Below are positions 52,598 through 64,000 of a stretch of DNA of 64,000 nucleotides, one piece after another. Position 1 is the first letter of the stretch. Each line of letters starts with the position of its first letter. The notes beneath the pieces are model-generated. The model saw only the letters and a program-made list of their open reading frames with translations, did no database searches and was not told the DNA's origin. Origin of the DNA: Brevundimonas pondensis (GTDB taxonomy: Bacteria; Pseudomonadota; Alphaproteobacteria; Caulobacterales; Caulobacteraceae); the NCBI RefSeq assembly GCF_017487345.1, contig NZ_CP062006.1, positions 3,214,501 through 3,278,500 of the forward strand, read 5' to 3'. The translations under genes were made by a program, and so were the position numbers.

Positions 52598-53290
52598 CTA
52601 GTCGCGCGCGGCCTCGAAGTCCAGCTTGGCCGCGCGATCAGCGGTCCGCATCACCTCGCCGGAGGTCAGGCTGCGATAGGGGCGGATTGGCAATCCGGCG
52701 GCCGACAGCAGCTCCGCCGTCCAGTGATTGCACAGGTGACCGACCCAGAAGACCTCGCGGCTCTGAAAGAAGCGCGCGTCGTCACCCGCCCGAGCGGCGG
52801 CCAGAACTGGCCGCCCCGTCGCATCGATTTTCAGCGACGCCTCGACCCGCCCCCGCAGGGCCGCCATGCCCGCCGACGACAGCCTCAACGCCTGACGATC
52901 CTCTACCCGAAACCGGCGCGACGGGTCGCTCATCTCGGGGTCCAGCATGACGACCGAGGCGTTCCCGGGCCTGAAGAAGGCCCGCGCCCCGTCGACCAGC
53001 CGACCCGAGATCGGGCTCTGATCCACATAGAAGGTCGCATCGCCCCAGCCGACCAGGACCCAGTCGCCGGGCGCCAGACCCGCCGTCGCTGCGGCCAATG
53101 CTCCTTCCCCGTCCATCAGGGCGGCGCGCGGCACAGCCAGATCAGTGTGGAAACCGTTGTCGAGCAGGTAGACCGTCACCCCCGCCTCGCCCGGCGTCGC
53201 CGGATAGAGGGCCGGATCACCCGGCCGGGTCAGGGTCCACAGGGCCGCGATCAGACCGATCAGGGCCGCGATCAGAAAGCGCCCCGGCAT
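52598..53290 (-). CDS. DUF2459 domain-containing protein
   Basis: A 230-residue protein with one N-terminal transmembrane or signal segment (about 5-22) and a periplasmic DUF2459/TIGR02117 domain. Typical blocks are VYLLDNGFHTDLAVPRA, VLVGWGDATFY and LCNHWTAELLSAAGLPI. The function is unknown; the conserved His and Cys residues (HTD, CNHW) suggest a hydrolase or peptidase-like fold. It starts 7 nt after a hypothetical gene, forming a two-gene insertion between infB and rbfA. Confidence 0.88.
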   Translation of the reverse strand: MPGRFLIAALIGLIAALWTLTRPGDPALYPATPGEAGVTVYLLDNGFHTDLAVPRAALMDGEGALAAATAGLAPGDWVLVGWGDATFYVDQSPISGRLVDGARAFFRPGNASVVMLDPEMSDPSRRFRVEDRQALRLSSAGMAALRGRVEASLKIDATGRPVLAAARAGDDARFFQSREVFWVGHLCNHWTAELLSAAGLPIRPYRSLTSGEVMRTADRAAKLDFEAARD

Positions 53291-53297
53291 TCCGGCT

Positions 53298-53822
53298 TCA
53301 GTTCGGCCCGTAGGCCAGCGGGACGTCCCTGGCCGGACCCGCGCCCTGCTGCGTCGCCCACTCGCCGCGATAGTCGTAGTTCAGCTCGACACAATGACGA
53401 TACTGGCCGTCGCTCCAGCGACCGACGGCGTGCATGGTCATGGGACGCCCCGCCCGGACCCGACCGATCACCACCCAGCTCTCGTCGGCGCCGGGACAAA
53501 GAGCGCGCGAAAGGCCGCGTCCGTCGCCTTCCTGAACGATGGCGTAGACTCCGCTCTCGCTGGCGCCCGCCGGCAGGGCGCGACGCACGGCGTCAGGTCC
53601 GCCGCGCTGGAACCGGGCCGAACCGCGCGAGGTGCTGGAAAACAGGTTCCGAACCGCCACAGCGCCGAACAGGCCGCGCTCGACCTCCAGGGTCACGCCG
53701 CGCGTCAGGGCCTGGGTCGTGCGATCGCGCGCGTCGAAGGCCAGAAAGCGGGTGTCAGCGGCAGCGGCGCTCGCTGTGGCGGAAGCGGCCAGAAGGATCG
53801 AAAGCAGGATATGGCGGCGCAT
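53298..53822 (-). CDS. Hypothetical exported protein
   Basis: A 174-residue protein of unrecognised family. A signal peptide (MRRHILLSILLAASATASAA) is followed by a beta-rich body with two cysteines (RALCPGAD and RHCVELNYDY) likely to form a disulfide. The frame stays open far upstream, but that part lies under the infB 3' end and its terminator. ATG 53822 with the clean signal peptide is the likely start. It is immediately upstream of DUF2459, with 7 nt between, so probably co-expressed. Confidence 0.75.
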   Translation of the reverse strand: MRRHILLSILLAASATASAAAADTRFLAFDARDRTTQALTRGVTLEVERGLFGAVAVRNLFSSTSRGSARFQRGGPDAVRRALPAGASESGVYAIVQEGDGRGLSRALCPGADESWVVIGRVRAGRPMTMHAVGRWSDGQYRHCVELNYDYRGEWATQQGAGPARDVPLAYGPN

Positions 53823-53902
53823 GGCGACCCCGTCGATGGAACACGCCCCCCGGCGACCGGTGAACCGTAACGAGGTCGGTCGCCGCCGGGAAGCCTTGAC
53901 CG

Positions 53903-53941
53903 GAAAAGACAAAGGGCGCGATCCCTTTCGAGACCGCGCCC
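53903..53941 (-). terminator. Terminator of the rimP-nusA-ylxR-infB operon
   Basis: Seven-bp stem GGGCGCG/CGCGCCC (53914-53920 with 53935-53941), a 14-nt loop, and TTTGTCTTTTC on the minus strand, 28 bp past the infB stop. Confidence 0.8.
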
Positions 53942-53968
53942 CTGAGGCCTTCGTCAGTCCGGCGAACC

Positions 53969-56995
<3,027 letters not shown>

Positions 56996-57074
56996 CCGGT
57001 CGCTTTACTCGGGGCGGAGAATTCCGCCATCGTCTCGTCAAACACCCATAGCCGGGCGTGGCCCCGCTTCCTGG

Positions 57075-57779
57075 TCAGGAAACAGGTCCTCGCCCGCCAA
57101 AAGCCTCAGGCTCTCGTTCCGGGGTCTCGCCCCGGTCGTCCTCGGCGCCGTCGCCGGGACCGTCCCGGCGCCAGCTCTCTGGACGCAGAGGCCGAAATCC
57201 CGCCAGTCGTTCGACCTCCAGGGTCCAACGATCGGCTCGCCCGCCTTTCAGCAGGACGGCGTGTATCGCATTTTCCAGCCCAAGGGCCAAACTCAAATCG
57301 TCCGCCGTGAAAGCGCCGCAGATTTTGGGCGGCGGAGACGGATGTTTCGCCAGGGCCAGAAGCTTGCCTCGACCGTCGGCGGACCCGTCCGCCGCCTCGA
57401 TGACCCAAGCCGCCTTCCCGCCGCGAATGGCGGCGGCGCTCTTTTCGAAGCCAGAGATAAGCACGCCTTCGCGGCGGGCAAGACCCAGCTGGTCCAGACA
57501 GCGCCGAACCAGCAGTTTCTCGACCATGTCGGCCAGGTCCGCCGCCGGCTTCAGCGGCGCCTTGGCCGAGCGGGCGAACAGGTTCTTCTTCACCGCCGTC
57601 TCGATCGAGGCCCGCGAGGCCTCGACCCATAGCCCCCGCCCCGGCAGCTTGCGCGCCAGATCCGGGGCCACCGAGCCGTCCGGGGCCGGAACGAAGCGGA
57701 TCAGACGAGATTCATCGAGAACCTGGCGGGTCACCAGGTCCTGACGGTCTCTATCGATCAGCGCCTCGTTCGAAGTCAT
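57075..57779 (-). CDS. ylxR: YlxR/DUF448 RNA-binding protein with L7Ae-like second domain
   Basis: A 234-residue protein. Residues about 8-75 match YlxR (DRQDLVTRQVLDESRLIRFV, LPGRGLWVEASRASIETAV). Residues about 85-180 resemble an L7Ae/L30e-like ribosomal fold (LARREGVLISGFEKSAAAIR, then WVIEAADGSADGRGKLLAL), and a charged tail ends it. The stand-alone YlxR of Firmicutes is only about 90 residues. This two-domain form is typical of alphaproteobacterial nusA operons. It is 18 nt from nusA and shares the operon with infB. Confidence 0.9.
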   Translation of the reverse strand: MTSNEALIDRDRQDLVTRQVLDESRLIRFVPAPDGSVAPDLARKLPGRGLWVEASRASIETAVKKNLFARSAKAPLKPAADLADMVEKLLVRRCLDQLGLARREGVLISGFEKSAAAIRGGKAAWVIEAADGSADGRGKLLALAKHPSPPPKICGAFTADDLSLALGLENAIHAVLLKGGRADRWTLEVERLAGFRPLRPESWRRDGPGDGAEDDRGETPEREPEAFGGRGPVS

Positions 57780-57797
57780 GGACGGCCGCGGCTTTCA

Positions 57798-59528
57798 TCA
57801 GGCGTCTTGCGACGGCTCGAGGTCTTCATCGAAGACCTCCGCATCGGCTTCAACGGCTTCGCCTTCGTATTCGGCGCCCTCTTCACCGGCTTCGGCGAAG
57901 ATTTCTTCCTCATACTCGGGCTCGGGTTCGGGCTGCGGCAATTCCGAGGCGTCGATCCAGCCAGCGGCCACGCGGGCCTGCAGGATCAGCAGCTCGGCGT
58001 CTTCCTGCGACAGGTTGAAGCTTTCCAGCACGCCCGGAACCTTCACGCGCTCGCCGTTGCGGACTTCATAGCCGCCGCGGATCTCGTCGGTGGCCAGGTC
58101 GGCCAGGTCCTCGACCGTCTTCACCCCGCCTTCGCCCAGGGCGACGGCGATGGCGCCGGTCACGCCCGGCACGTTCAGGACGTCGTCTTCGACGCCCAGA
58201 GCCACGCGCTTGGCGTCCAGTTCGGCGGCCTTGCGGTCCAGGAACTCGCGGGCGCGGGTCTGCAGTTCTTCGGCGGTCTCCTCGTCGAAGCCTTCGATTT
58301 CCGAGACTTCGTAGGATTCCACGAAGGCCAGGTCTTCGACCGTGGCGAAGCCTTCGGTGACCAGCAGCTGGGCGATGGTCTCGTCGACGTCCAGGGCCTC
58401 CTGGAACAGGGCGGTCCGCTCGGCGAACTCCTTCTGGCGACGCTCGCTGTCCTGCGACTCGGTGATGATGTCGATCTGCCAGCCGGTCAGCTGCGAGGCC
58501 AGGCGCACGTTCTGACCGCGACGGCCGATGGCCAGCGACAGCTGCTCGTCCGGGACCACCACTTCGACGCGATCGGCTTCTTCGTCCAGCACCACCTTGG
58601 CCACTTCAGCCGGGGCCAGGGCGTTGACGATGAAGGTGGGCTCGTCGTCGTTCCACTGGATGATGTCGATCTTCTCGCCCTGCAGTTCGGCGACGACCGC
58701 CTGAACGCGCGAGCCGCGCATGCCGACGCAGGCGCCGACGGGGTCGATCGAGCTGTCGTTCGACAGGACGGCCATCTTGGCGCGCGAACCGGCGTCGCGG
58801 GCGGCGGCGCGGATCTCGATCACGCCGTCATAGACTTCCGGCACTTCCTGGGCGAACAGCTTGGCCATGAAGCCGGGGTGCGCGCGGCTCAGCATGACCT
58901 GCGGGCCCTTGGCCTCGGGGCGGACGTCATAGATGTAGGTGCGGACGCGGTCGCCGATGTTGAACACCTCGCGTGGGATCGACTGGTCGCGACGCATGAT
59001 GCCTTCGCCGCGGCCCAGGTCGACGATGGTGTTGCCGTATTCGACGCGCTTGACCGTGCCGTTGACGATCTCGCCGACGCGATCCTTGAACTCTTCGTAC
59101 TGGTTGGCGCGCTCGGCCTCGCGGACCTTGCCGGTCACGACCTGGCGAGCCATCTGGGTCTGGACGCGGCCAAACTCGAACGGCGGCAGAACCTCGACAT
59201 ATTCCTTGCCGACCTCGGCCTCGGGGTCGCGCTTCAGGGCGTCGCGCAGACGCACCATGGCGCTGTCGTTGAATTCTTCCAGCTCGTCTTCCGGCATCCA
59301 GTCGTCACCGACGATGGTGACGTGACGCGTCAGGTTCAACTCGCCGGTCTTGTGGTCGATCTTGGCGCGGATGTCGTGATGGGCGCCATAGCGCGACTTG
59401 GCGCCCTTCTGGATCGCTTCCTCGATCGCCTCGATGACGATCTCCCGGTCGATGTTCTTCTCGCGCGCGACGGCGTCGGCGATCGAGAGCAGTTCCAGGC
59501 GGTTGGCGGAAATACCGGTGACGGCCAT
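57798..59528 (-). CDS. nusA: Transcription termination/antitermination protein NusA
   Basis: RNA polymerase-binding elongation factor, 576 residues. The N-terminal RNAP-binding domain (1-130) is followed by an S1 domain (VNGTVKRVEYGNTIVDLGRG), two KH domains (PVGACVGMRGSRVQAVVAEL; LAIGRRGQNVRLASQLTGW) and two C-terminal helix-hairpin-helix acidic repeats. It ends in a strongly acidic tail (about 535-576). The start ATG overlaps the rimP stop by one base (TGATG), so translation is coupled. Confidence 0.97.
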   Translation of the reverse strand: MAVTGISANRLELLSIADAVAREKNIDREIVIEAIEEAIQKGAKSRYGAHHDIRAKIDHKTGELNLTRHVTIVGDDWMPEDELEEFNDSAMVRLRDALKRDPEAEVGKEYVEVLPPFEFGRVQTQMARQVVTGKVREAERANQYEEFKDRVGEIVNGTVKRVEYGNTIVDLGRGEGIMRRDQSIPREVFNIGDRVRTYIYDVRPEAKGPQVMLSRAHPGFMAKLFAQEVPEVYDGVIEIRAAARDAGSRAKMAVLSNDSSIDPVGACVGMRGSRVQAVVAELQGEKIDIIQWNDDEPTFIVNALAPAEVAKVVLDEEADRVEVVVPDEQLSLAIGRRGQNVRLASQLTGWQIDIITESQDSERRQKEFAERTALFQEALDVDETIAQLLVTEGFATVEDLAFVESYEVSEIEGFDEETAEELQTRAREFLDRKAAELDAKRVALGVEDDVLNVPGVTGAIAVALGEGGVKTVEDLADLATDEIRGGYEVRNGERVKVPGVLESFNLSQEDAELLILQARVAAGWIDASELPQPEPEPEYEEEIFAEAGEEGAEYEGEAVEADAEVFDEDLEPSQDA

Positions 59529-60136
59529 CAGGCTTTGTCCTTGGTCGAGGTCGGGGTGGTTTGTTCGTCTTCGGCTGCGCCCAGAGACGCATCTTGGGGC
59601 AGGCCGTCGTCTTCGGGTTCACCGCGCGCCGCGCGCAGGGCCGCGCCGCGCTTCAGCAGTTCGTCGGTCAGCACCAGCTTGGCGTCCGCGACCCACTCGA
59701 AGGGGATCAGGGCGGTGTCGTCCTCGCCGTCCAGATCAATGGCGACATTATCGCCCTCGACGCCGGCCAGAACACCCTTGAAGCGCTTGCGGCCCTCGAC
59801 CATGCGGTCGGTTTCCAGGCGGGCCTCCAGGCCTTCGAACAGGCTGAAATCGATCAGGCGAGTCAGGGGCCGGTCGATGCCGGGCGACGAAACTTCCAGC
59901 AGGTATTCGCCCGAGATCGGGTCGGCGGCGTCGAACACTTCCGACACGGCGCGCGACAGGCGGGCGCATTCCTCGACCGAGATGTCGTTGTCGACGACGC
60001 GCTCGGCCATGATCTGCAGGCGGCGGCGCAGAGTGCCGCCCATCAGGCGCACGCGCACGACGGCCAGCCCCAGGCTCTCGGCCACGGGGTCGATCATCTC
60101 CAGCAGGGCGCGGTCTTCAGCGGTCTTGGCGCGCAA
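59528..60136 (-). CDS. rimP: Ribosome maturation factor RimP
   Basis: A 202-residue 30S assembly factor. The N-terminal domain has [20 protein letters not shown] and the conserved [20 protein letters not shown]. The C-terminal SH3-like domain follows, then an unconserved tail (about 170-202). The best start is TTG at 60134-60136; the next in-frame ATG (residue 14) would remove the first helix. A terminator-like hairpin ends 11 nt before this TTG, suggesting regulated read-through. First gene of rimP-nusA-ylxR-infB. Confidence 0.93.
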   Translation of the reverse strand: MRAKTAEDRALLEMIDPVAESLGLAVVRVRLMGGTLRRRLQIMAERVVDNDISVEECARLSRAVSEVFDAADPISGEYLLEVSSPGIDRPLTRLIDFSLFEGLEARLETDRMVEGRKRFKGVLAGVEGDNVAIDLDGEDDTALIPFEWVADAKLVLTDELLKRGAALRAARGEPEDDGLPQDASLGAAEDEQTTPTSTKDKA

Positions 60137-60146
60137 GGGTCAGGTC

Positions 60147-60183
60147 CAAATACAAAAGCGGCGGTCCGTCCGGGCCGCCGCTT
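60147..60183 (-). terminator. Terminator-like hairpin in the rimP leader (candidate attenuator)
   Basis: Nine-bp stem AAGCGGCGG/CCGCCGCTT (60156-60164 with 60175-60183), a 10-nt loop, then TTTTGTATTT on the minus strand, ending 11 nt before the rimP start. It may also stop transcripts from the upstream chemoreceptor gene. Confidence 0.65.
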
Positions 60184-60224
60184 GAAACGACGCCGTTGGA
60201 CGCCGGTCTAACGATGTGAGCGGT

Positions 60225-60253
60225 CATATAGGCGAAAGCGGGGGCCGTGTCAG
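60225..60253 (-). promoter_or_regulatory. Candidate promoter of the rimP-nusA-infB operon
   Basis: Minus-strand CTGACA (60253-60248), 17-nt spacer, TATATG (60230-60225). Initiation near 60218 would give a leader of about 80 nt containing the terminator-like hairpin. Confidence 0.5.
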
Positions 60254-60276
60254 CCCCCGCCGTCGTCAGACCCGAT

Positions 60277-62226
60277 TCAGAACTCCTCCCAGCCGTCCGT
60301 AACCACGGCCAGGGCCGGCTTGCGGGCGCCGCCGCGACCGACGGTCTTGAGCGCGGCGATGGTCTGGGCCACCGGTTCCGGCGTGCGGGCCGGAGCGGGA
60401 GCCGCGGCCGGCGCCGGCTTGCGCACGGCGACAGGCGCCGCGGCGTGGCCGGTGCGGAAACGCGACACCGAGGACGCCAGAACGTCGGCCTCCTGGGCCA
60501 GCGAGTGGCTGGCGGCGGTCGACTGCTCGACCATGGCCGCATTCTGCTGGGTCACCTGATCCATCTGGTTCACGGCGGTGTTGACCTGTTGCAGGCCGGT
60601 GGCCTGTTCCTGGGCCGAGGCCGAGATTTCCGAGACCAGGCCGTCGATTTCCGCCACGCGGCTGACGATGCGTTGCAGGGCCTCGCCGGTCTGACCGACC
60701 AGGGTCACGCCCGCCCCGACCTGCTGGCCCGAGGCGGAGATCAGGGTCTTGATCTCTTTCGCCGCCTCGGCCGAGCGCTGGGCCAGGGCCCGCACTTCGG
60801 AGGCCACGACCGCGAAACCACGACCGGCGTCGCCCGCGCGGGCGGCCTCGACCCCGGCGTTCAGGGCCAGAAGATTGGTCTGGAAGGCGATCTCGTCGAT
60901 GACGCCGATGATGTTGCCGATCTGGGCCGAGGACTGCTCGATGGCGGTCATGGCCTCGACGGCGTCGCGCACCACCTGACCGCTCTTCTCGGCGTCGCCG
61001 CGCGCGGCCTGGACCACGCCAGAGGCCTGACGGGCGCCGTCGGCGGTCCGGTTCACCGTGGCGGTGATCTCGTCCAGGGCGGCGGCGGTTTCCTCCAGGC
61101 TGGCGGCCTGCTGCTCGGTGCGGCGCGACAGGTCGTCCGAGGCCTGCGAAATCTCGCTGGAACCCGAACGGATGGCGGCGACATTGTCGACCACCACGGC
61201 CACGGCCTGCTCCAGCTGGGCGATGGCGGTGTTGAAGTCGCTTTTCAGCTGTTCCGAACGCGCAGCCACCTGGGCGGTCATGCGGTGGGTCAGGTCGCCG
61301 TTGGCCATGGCCTGAAGGCCCTGCCCCAGGGCGACGACGGCGACACGGTCTTCCTCGGCGACGCGGGCCTTTTCAGCCTCGACGAGGACGCGCTCCTCCT
61401 CGGCGGCGGCGCGTTGGGCCACGGCCTCGGCTTCCAGGCGGTCGTTGGCGATGGCGGCGTCGCGGAACACTTCCAGGGCTCCGGCCATGCGGCCGATCTC
61501 GTCGTGACGCGCCAGACCCGGAATGGCGGTCGCCTTGTCGCCGTCGGCCAGACGCTTCATGCGATCGGCCAGGGCCACGACCGGTCCGGCGACCGAACGG
61601 CCCAGCATCCAGCCGGCCACGCCCATGGCCAGGGCCACGGCCAGGGCCATTCCCCCCAGGGTCAGGGCGGCGCGCGCCACGGCGGCGACGATCTGATCCG
61701 TATAGACGCCCGAGCCGATAACCCAGCCCCACGGCTTGAAAGCCTTGACGTAGGAGACCTTGGACGCTGGCTCTTCCTGACCCGGCTTGGCCCAGCGGTA
61801 GTTGAGGAAGCCGGCGCCGTCGCGGCGGGCGATCTCGGTCATTTCACGGAACATGAAGACGCCGTCGGCGTCGGTCTTGGTGCTCAGGTCCTGACCTTCC
61901 AGCTGCGGGCTGAAGGGGTGCATGACCATGCGCGGCTGCATGTCGTTCACCCAGAAGTAGTCGTCCTGGCCGTAGCGCAGGGCGCGCAGGGTCGACAGGG
62001 CCGCCGCCTGGGCCTGGGGCCGCGTCATGACCCCCAGCTGTTCCTGGGCCTGATAGTGGGACACGACGCTATGGGCGACCTCGACCGTCTTCTTGGTCCG
62101 GTCGGCGATCTCGGCGCGCATGACGCCGTCGAGCTTCATCAGAGAGAGGCCCGTCACCAGAAGCAGGCCGGCCACCGCCAGCACCGACAGCAGGTTCACC
62201 CTGCCGCCGATCGTCAAACTACGCAT
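60277..62226 (-). CDS. Methyl-accepting chemotaxis protein (Cache sensor)
   Basis: A 649-residue chemoreceptor. A transmembrane helix (about 11-30), a periplasmic single-Cache domain (about 35-190, with [15 protein letters not shown]) and a second helix (about 190-212) lead to HAMP linkers. The MCP signalling domain has the invariant tip [20 protein letters not shown] and [20 protein letters not shown]. The C-terminus ends GWEEF after a Pro/Ala linker, resembling the NWETF pentapeptide that tethers CheR/CheB. The ligand is unknown. It is monocistronic, with direct repeats upstream. Confidence 0.95.
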   Translation of the reverse strand: MRSLTIGGRVNLLSVLAVAGLLLVTGLSLMKLDGVMRAEIADRTKKTVEVAHSVVSHYQAQEQLGVMTRPQAQAAALSTLRALRYGQDDYFWVNDMQPRMVMHPFSPQLEGQDLSTKTDADGVFMFREMTEIARRDGAGFLNYRWAKPGQEEPASKVSYVKAFKPWGWVIGSGVYTDQIVAAVARAALTLGGMALAVALAMGVAGWMLGRSVAGPVVALADRMKRLADGDKATAIPGLARHDEIGRMAGALEVFRDAAIANDRLEAEAVAQRAAAEEERVLVEAEKARVAEEDRVAVVALGQGLQAMANGDLTHRMTAQVAARSEQLKSDFNTAIAQLEQAVAVVVDNVAAIRSGSSEISQASDDLSRRTEQQAASLEETAAALDEITATVNRTADGARQASGVVQAARGDAEKSGQVVRDAVEAMTAIEQSSAQIGNIIGVIDEIAFQTNLLALNAGVEAARAGDAGRGFAVVASEVRALAQRSAEAAKEIKTLISASGQQVGAGVTLVGQTGEALQRIVSRVAEIDGLVSEISASAQEQATGLQQVNTAVNQMDQVTQQNAAMVEQSTAASHSLAQEADVLASSVSRFRTGHAAAPVAVRKPAPAAAPAPARTPEPVAQTIAALKTVGRGGARKPALAVVTDGWEEF

Positions 62227-62292
62227 TCGTCATATCCCCTGACTGTCAGGGTCAGGATGAAGAACGCCGGTAAACGCAGCGGAAAACCCGTG

Positions 62293-62316
62293 CTGCGTAA
62301 AATTCCCTGCGTAAAA
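62293..62316. promoter_or_regulatory. Tandem CTGCGTAAAA repeats upstream of the chemoreceptor
   Basis: CTGCGTAAAA occurs at 62293-62302 and again at 62307-62316, a 14-bp period. An inverted ACGCAGC core lies near 62274-62280. All are within 100 bp of the chemoreceptor start. Candidate regulator-binding sites; the regulator is unknown. Confidence 0.4.
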
Positions 62317-62333
62317 GCCCTTATGCCGCTAGG

Positions 62334-63077
62334 TCAGCCTTGGCGTCGAAACTCCAGGAAGATCGGCGTGGTGTCGCCCAGCTTCTTTTCCTCATAGCGG
62401 GTGACGACGTGGTCGGCCGGAACGGCGAACCAGTCCTGGCCCTCGGCCATGATCCGCGTCAGACTCGGCGTGCGCGCCAGCCGCTCCAGCGCCCATTCGG
62501 CGTAGTCCAGCCAGTCGGTGACGAAGCGCACCCGGCCGCCGGGTTTCAGCAGGCGCGCGATCTCGACCGCCGTCTCGTCCTGCAGCAGACGGCGCTTGTT
62601 GTGGCGCGCCTTGTGCCAGGGGTCGGGGAAGAGGATCATCACCCGGTCCAACGAGGCGTCCGGCAGGGCCGTCATCACCGCGCGGGCGTCGTCGGCGTGC
62701 AGGCGCACGTTCTTCAGACCGCCCTCCTCCACATGGCGCAGGGCCGAGGCCACGCCATTGAGGAAGGGTTCGCAGCCGATCATCAGGGCGTCGGGGTTGC
62801 GTGTCGCCTGTTCGGCCAGGTGTTCGCCGCCGCCGAAACCGATCTCCAGCCAGACTTCTTTCGCTTCCGGCATCAGGGCCAGGGGGTCGATCGGGCCCTT
62901 GCTCGGGTCCGGCACGGCGATCTGCGGCATCAGGGTGTCGAACAGGGCCGCCTGACGCGCCTTGATCGGCCGCGACTTGATGCGCCCGAACGAGCGCAGC
63001 GGGCCATGGGCTTGAGCCCACTCGGGGCGGTCACTGTCGAAGGCGGGCAGATCGGCGGGGTCGGACTTGTCGGTCAT
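62334..63077 (-). CDS. trmB: tRNA (guanine-N7-)-methyltransferase TrmB
   Basis: Methylates G46 of tRNAs. The 247-residue class I methyltransferase has the SAM motif VWLEIGFGGGEHLAEQA, the conserved MILFPDPWHKARHNKRRLLQ block and the C-terminal TRYEEKKLGDTTPIFLEF. The N-terminal 40 residues carry the SFGRIKSRPIKARQAALFDT motif of the family. It lies downstream of htpX on the same strand with 53 bp between. Confidence 0.96.
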   Translation of the reverse strand: MTDKSDPADLPAFDSDRPEWAQAHGPLRSFGRIKSRPIKARQAALFDTLMPQIAVPDPSKGPIDPLALMPEAKEVWLEIGFGGGEHLAEQATRNPDALMIGCEPFLNGVASALRHVEEGGLKNVRLHADDARAVMTALPDASLDRVMILFPDPWHKARHNKRRLLQDETAVEIARLLKPGGRVRFVTDWLDYAEWALERLARTPSLTRIMAEGQDWFAVPADHVVTRYEEKKLGDTTPIFLEFRRQG

Positions 63078-63130
63078 GGCGCGCGCTCTAACCCCTTAAG
63101 GCCGCGCACGCAAAGGCGATCCGCCCTGGA

Positions 63131-64000
63131 TCAGCCCCAGGGGCCACGCGGGGCGGTCGGCGCCGAGGGCGTGGTCGGCACGCTGGTCCGGCTCGCGCCC
63201 GGCGTCGGAGCCGGCGCCACGGGGGCCGTCGCCGGGCGTCGGCTCATGCCCATGCTCGCCCCCAGCTCCATCAGGGCGCGCACGCGATTACCGGTGGCCG
63301 GGTGGGTCGAGAACAGGTTGTCCGCCCCCTTCCCGTTCAGCGGATTGATGATGAACATATGGGCCGTGGCCGGATTGCGCTCGGCGGGCGCGTTCACCGC
63401 CCCACGGGCATAGGCCTCGATCTTCTGCAGGGCCGAGGCCAGGGCGTGGGGGTCGTTGGCGATCTCGGCGCCGACGCGGTCGGCCTCGTATTCTCGCGAC
63501 CGACTGATGGCCATCTGCACCAGACCCGCCGCCATGGGCGCCAGCAGCATCAGGGCGATGGTCCCGATCATGCCTCCCGGCCGCTCGCGGTCGTCGCCGC
63601 CGCCGAAGAAGAGGGCGAAATTGGCCAGCATGGCGATGGCGCCCGCCACCGTGGCCGTCACCGTCATGGTCAGGGTGTCGCGGTTCTTCACATGGGCCAG
63701 CTCGTGCGCCATCACGCCGCGCACCTCTTCGCGCGTCAGCATGTCCAGCAAGCCGCTGGTGGCGGCCACGGCGGCGTTCTGCGGATTGCGGCCGGTGGCG
63801 AAGGCGTTGGGCTGGTCGTTGGGAATGATGGTGATGGTCGGCAGGGGCAGGCCCGCGTCCGTCGCCATCTGCTTCACGTCGGCGACATAGGCCCGGACCA
63901 CGGCGTTGGGGTGGGTCTCGTCCACCACCTGAGCCCTGTACATCTTCAGCACGATCTTGTCGGCGTTCCAGTAGCTGAACAGGTTCATCCCCGCCGCCAC
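63131..64000 (-). CDS. htpX: Protease HtpX, 5'-truncated by the window edge
   Basis: Membrane-bound M48 zinc protease involved in quality control of misfolded membrane proteins. The visible 289 residues include the rest of a transmembrane segment (MNLFSYW), the zinc motif [12 protein letters not shown], two hydrophobic segments ([35 protein letters not shown]) and the distal ligand in [15 protein letters not shown] Pro/Ala/Thr-rich tail (about 250-289) is disordered. The frame is open to the edge, so the first transmembrane helix and true start lie outside. HtpX genes are often heat-shock regulated, but its promoter is not visible here. Confidence 0.95.
   Translation of the reverse strand: MAAGMNLFSYWNADKIVLKMYRAQVVDETHPNAVVRAYVADVKQMATDAGLPLPTITIIPNDQPNAFATGRNPQNAAVAATSGLLDMLTREEVRGVMAHELAHVKNRDTLTMTVTATVAGAIAMLANFALFFGGGDDRERPGGMIGTIALMLLAPMAAGLVQMAISRSREYEADRVGAEIANDPHALASALQKIEAYARGAVNAPAERNPATAHMFIINPLNGKGADNLFSTHPATGNRVRALMELGASMGMSRRPATAPVAPAPTPGASRTSVPTTPSAPTAPRGPWG

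Overview
The window is 64 kb of GC-rich (roughly two-thirds G+C), densely coded bacterial chromosome. Its gene content points to an alphaproteobacterium of the order Caulobacterales, most like Brevundimonas. The signs are hrcA-grpE divergent from rph, a RegB/RegA pair beside a SCO protein, MmcB, DUF2794, a eukaryote-like HisRS, two boxes matching the Caulobacter LexA consensus GTTC-N7-GTTC, and RpoH-type promoters with a 17-nt spacer. The genus is an inference. I saw no rRNA, tRNA, CRISPR array, transposase or prophage gene. The last gene (htpX) runs off the right edge and the first may start before the left edge.

Layout. 1-8.0 kb: two membrane proteins, hisS followed by a candidate small RNA, an M13 peptidase and a Kef-type antiporter. 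8.0-16.7 kb: a TetR regulator, a Rieske oxygenase divergent from an alpha/beta hydrolase-methyltransferase pair across a perfect palindrome, a class A penicillin-binding protein, a YgjP-like metallopeptidase, a PHA depolymerase and a SCO copper chaperone. 16.7-21.7 kb: regB (apparently frameshifted), regA, the thpR-GNAT-mmcB operon with an SOS box, a Bax-inhibitor-like protein and DUF2794. 21.8-31.7 kb: fabI, a BenE transporter, a 57-residue YegP-like protein, a GST, ffh-rpsP-rimM (without trmD-rplS), ppc and corA. 31.8-37.9 kb: an M3 peptidase, murI, a lipoprotein divergent from coaBC across a second SOS box, dut and a lone BLUF photoreceptor. 37.8-46.8 kb: a DMT transporter, dapB-dnaJ-dnaK with separate heat-shock-type promoters, alkB, a dienelactone hydrolase and grpE-hrcA. 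46.8-64 kb: rph, a lipoprotein, the translation/transcription cluster rimP-nusA-ylxR-infB-(two extra genes)-rbfA-truB-rpsO-pnp on the minus strand, a chemoreceptor, trmB and htpX.

How it works together. Most of the window is housekeeping: translation (hisS, rimM, rpsP, infB, rbfA, truB, rpsO, trmB), protein folding and secretion (dnaK, dnaJ, grpE, hrcA, ffh, htpX), RNA turnover (rph, pnp), cofactor and wall synthesis (coaBC, murI, dapB, PBP1A, fabI) and redox control (RegBA with SCO). The less ordinary material is regulatory or accessory. It comprises a three-hairpin candidate sRNA after hisS, a LexA box over a toxin-like lipoprotein, a four-copy palindromic RNA-like repeat with constant internal loops, three other intergenic repeat types, a terminator-like hairpin just before the rimP start, and the regB frameshift.
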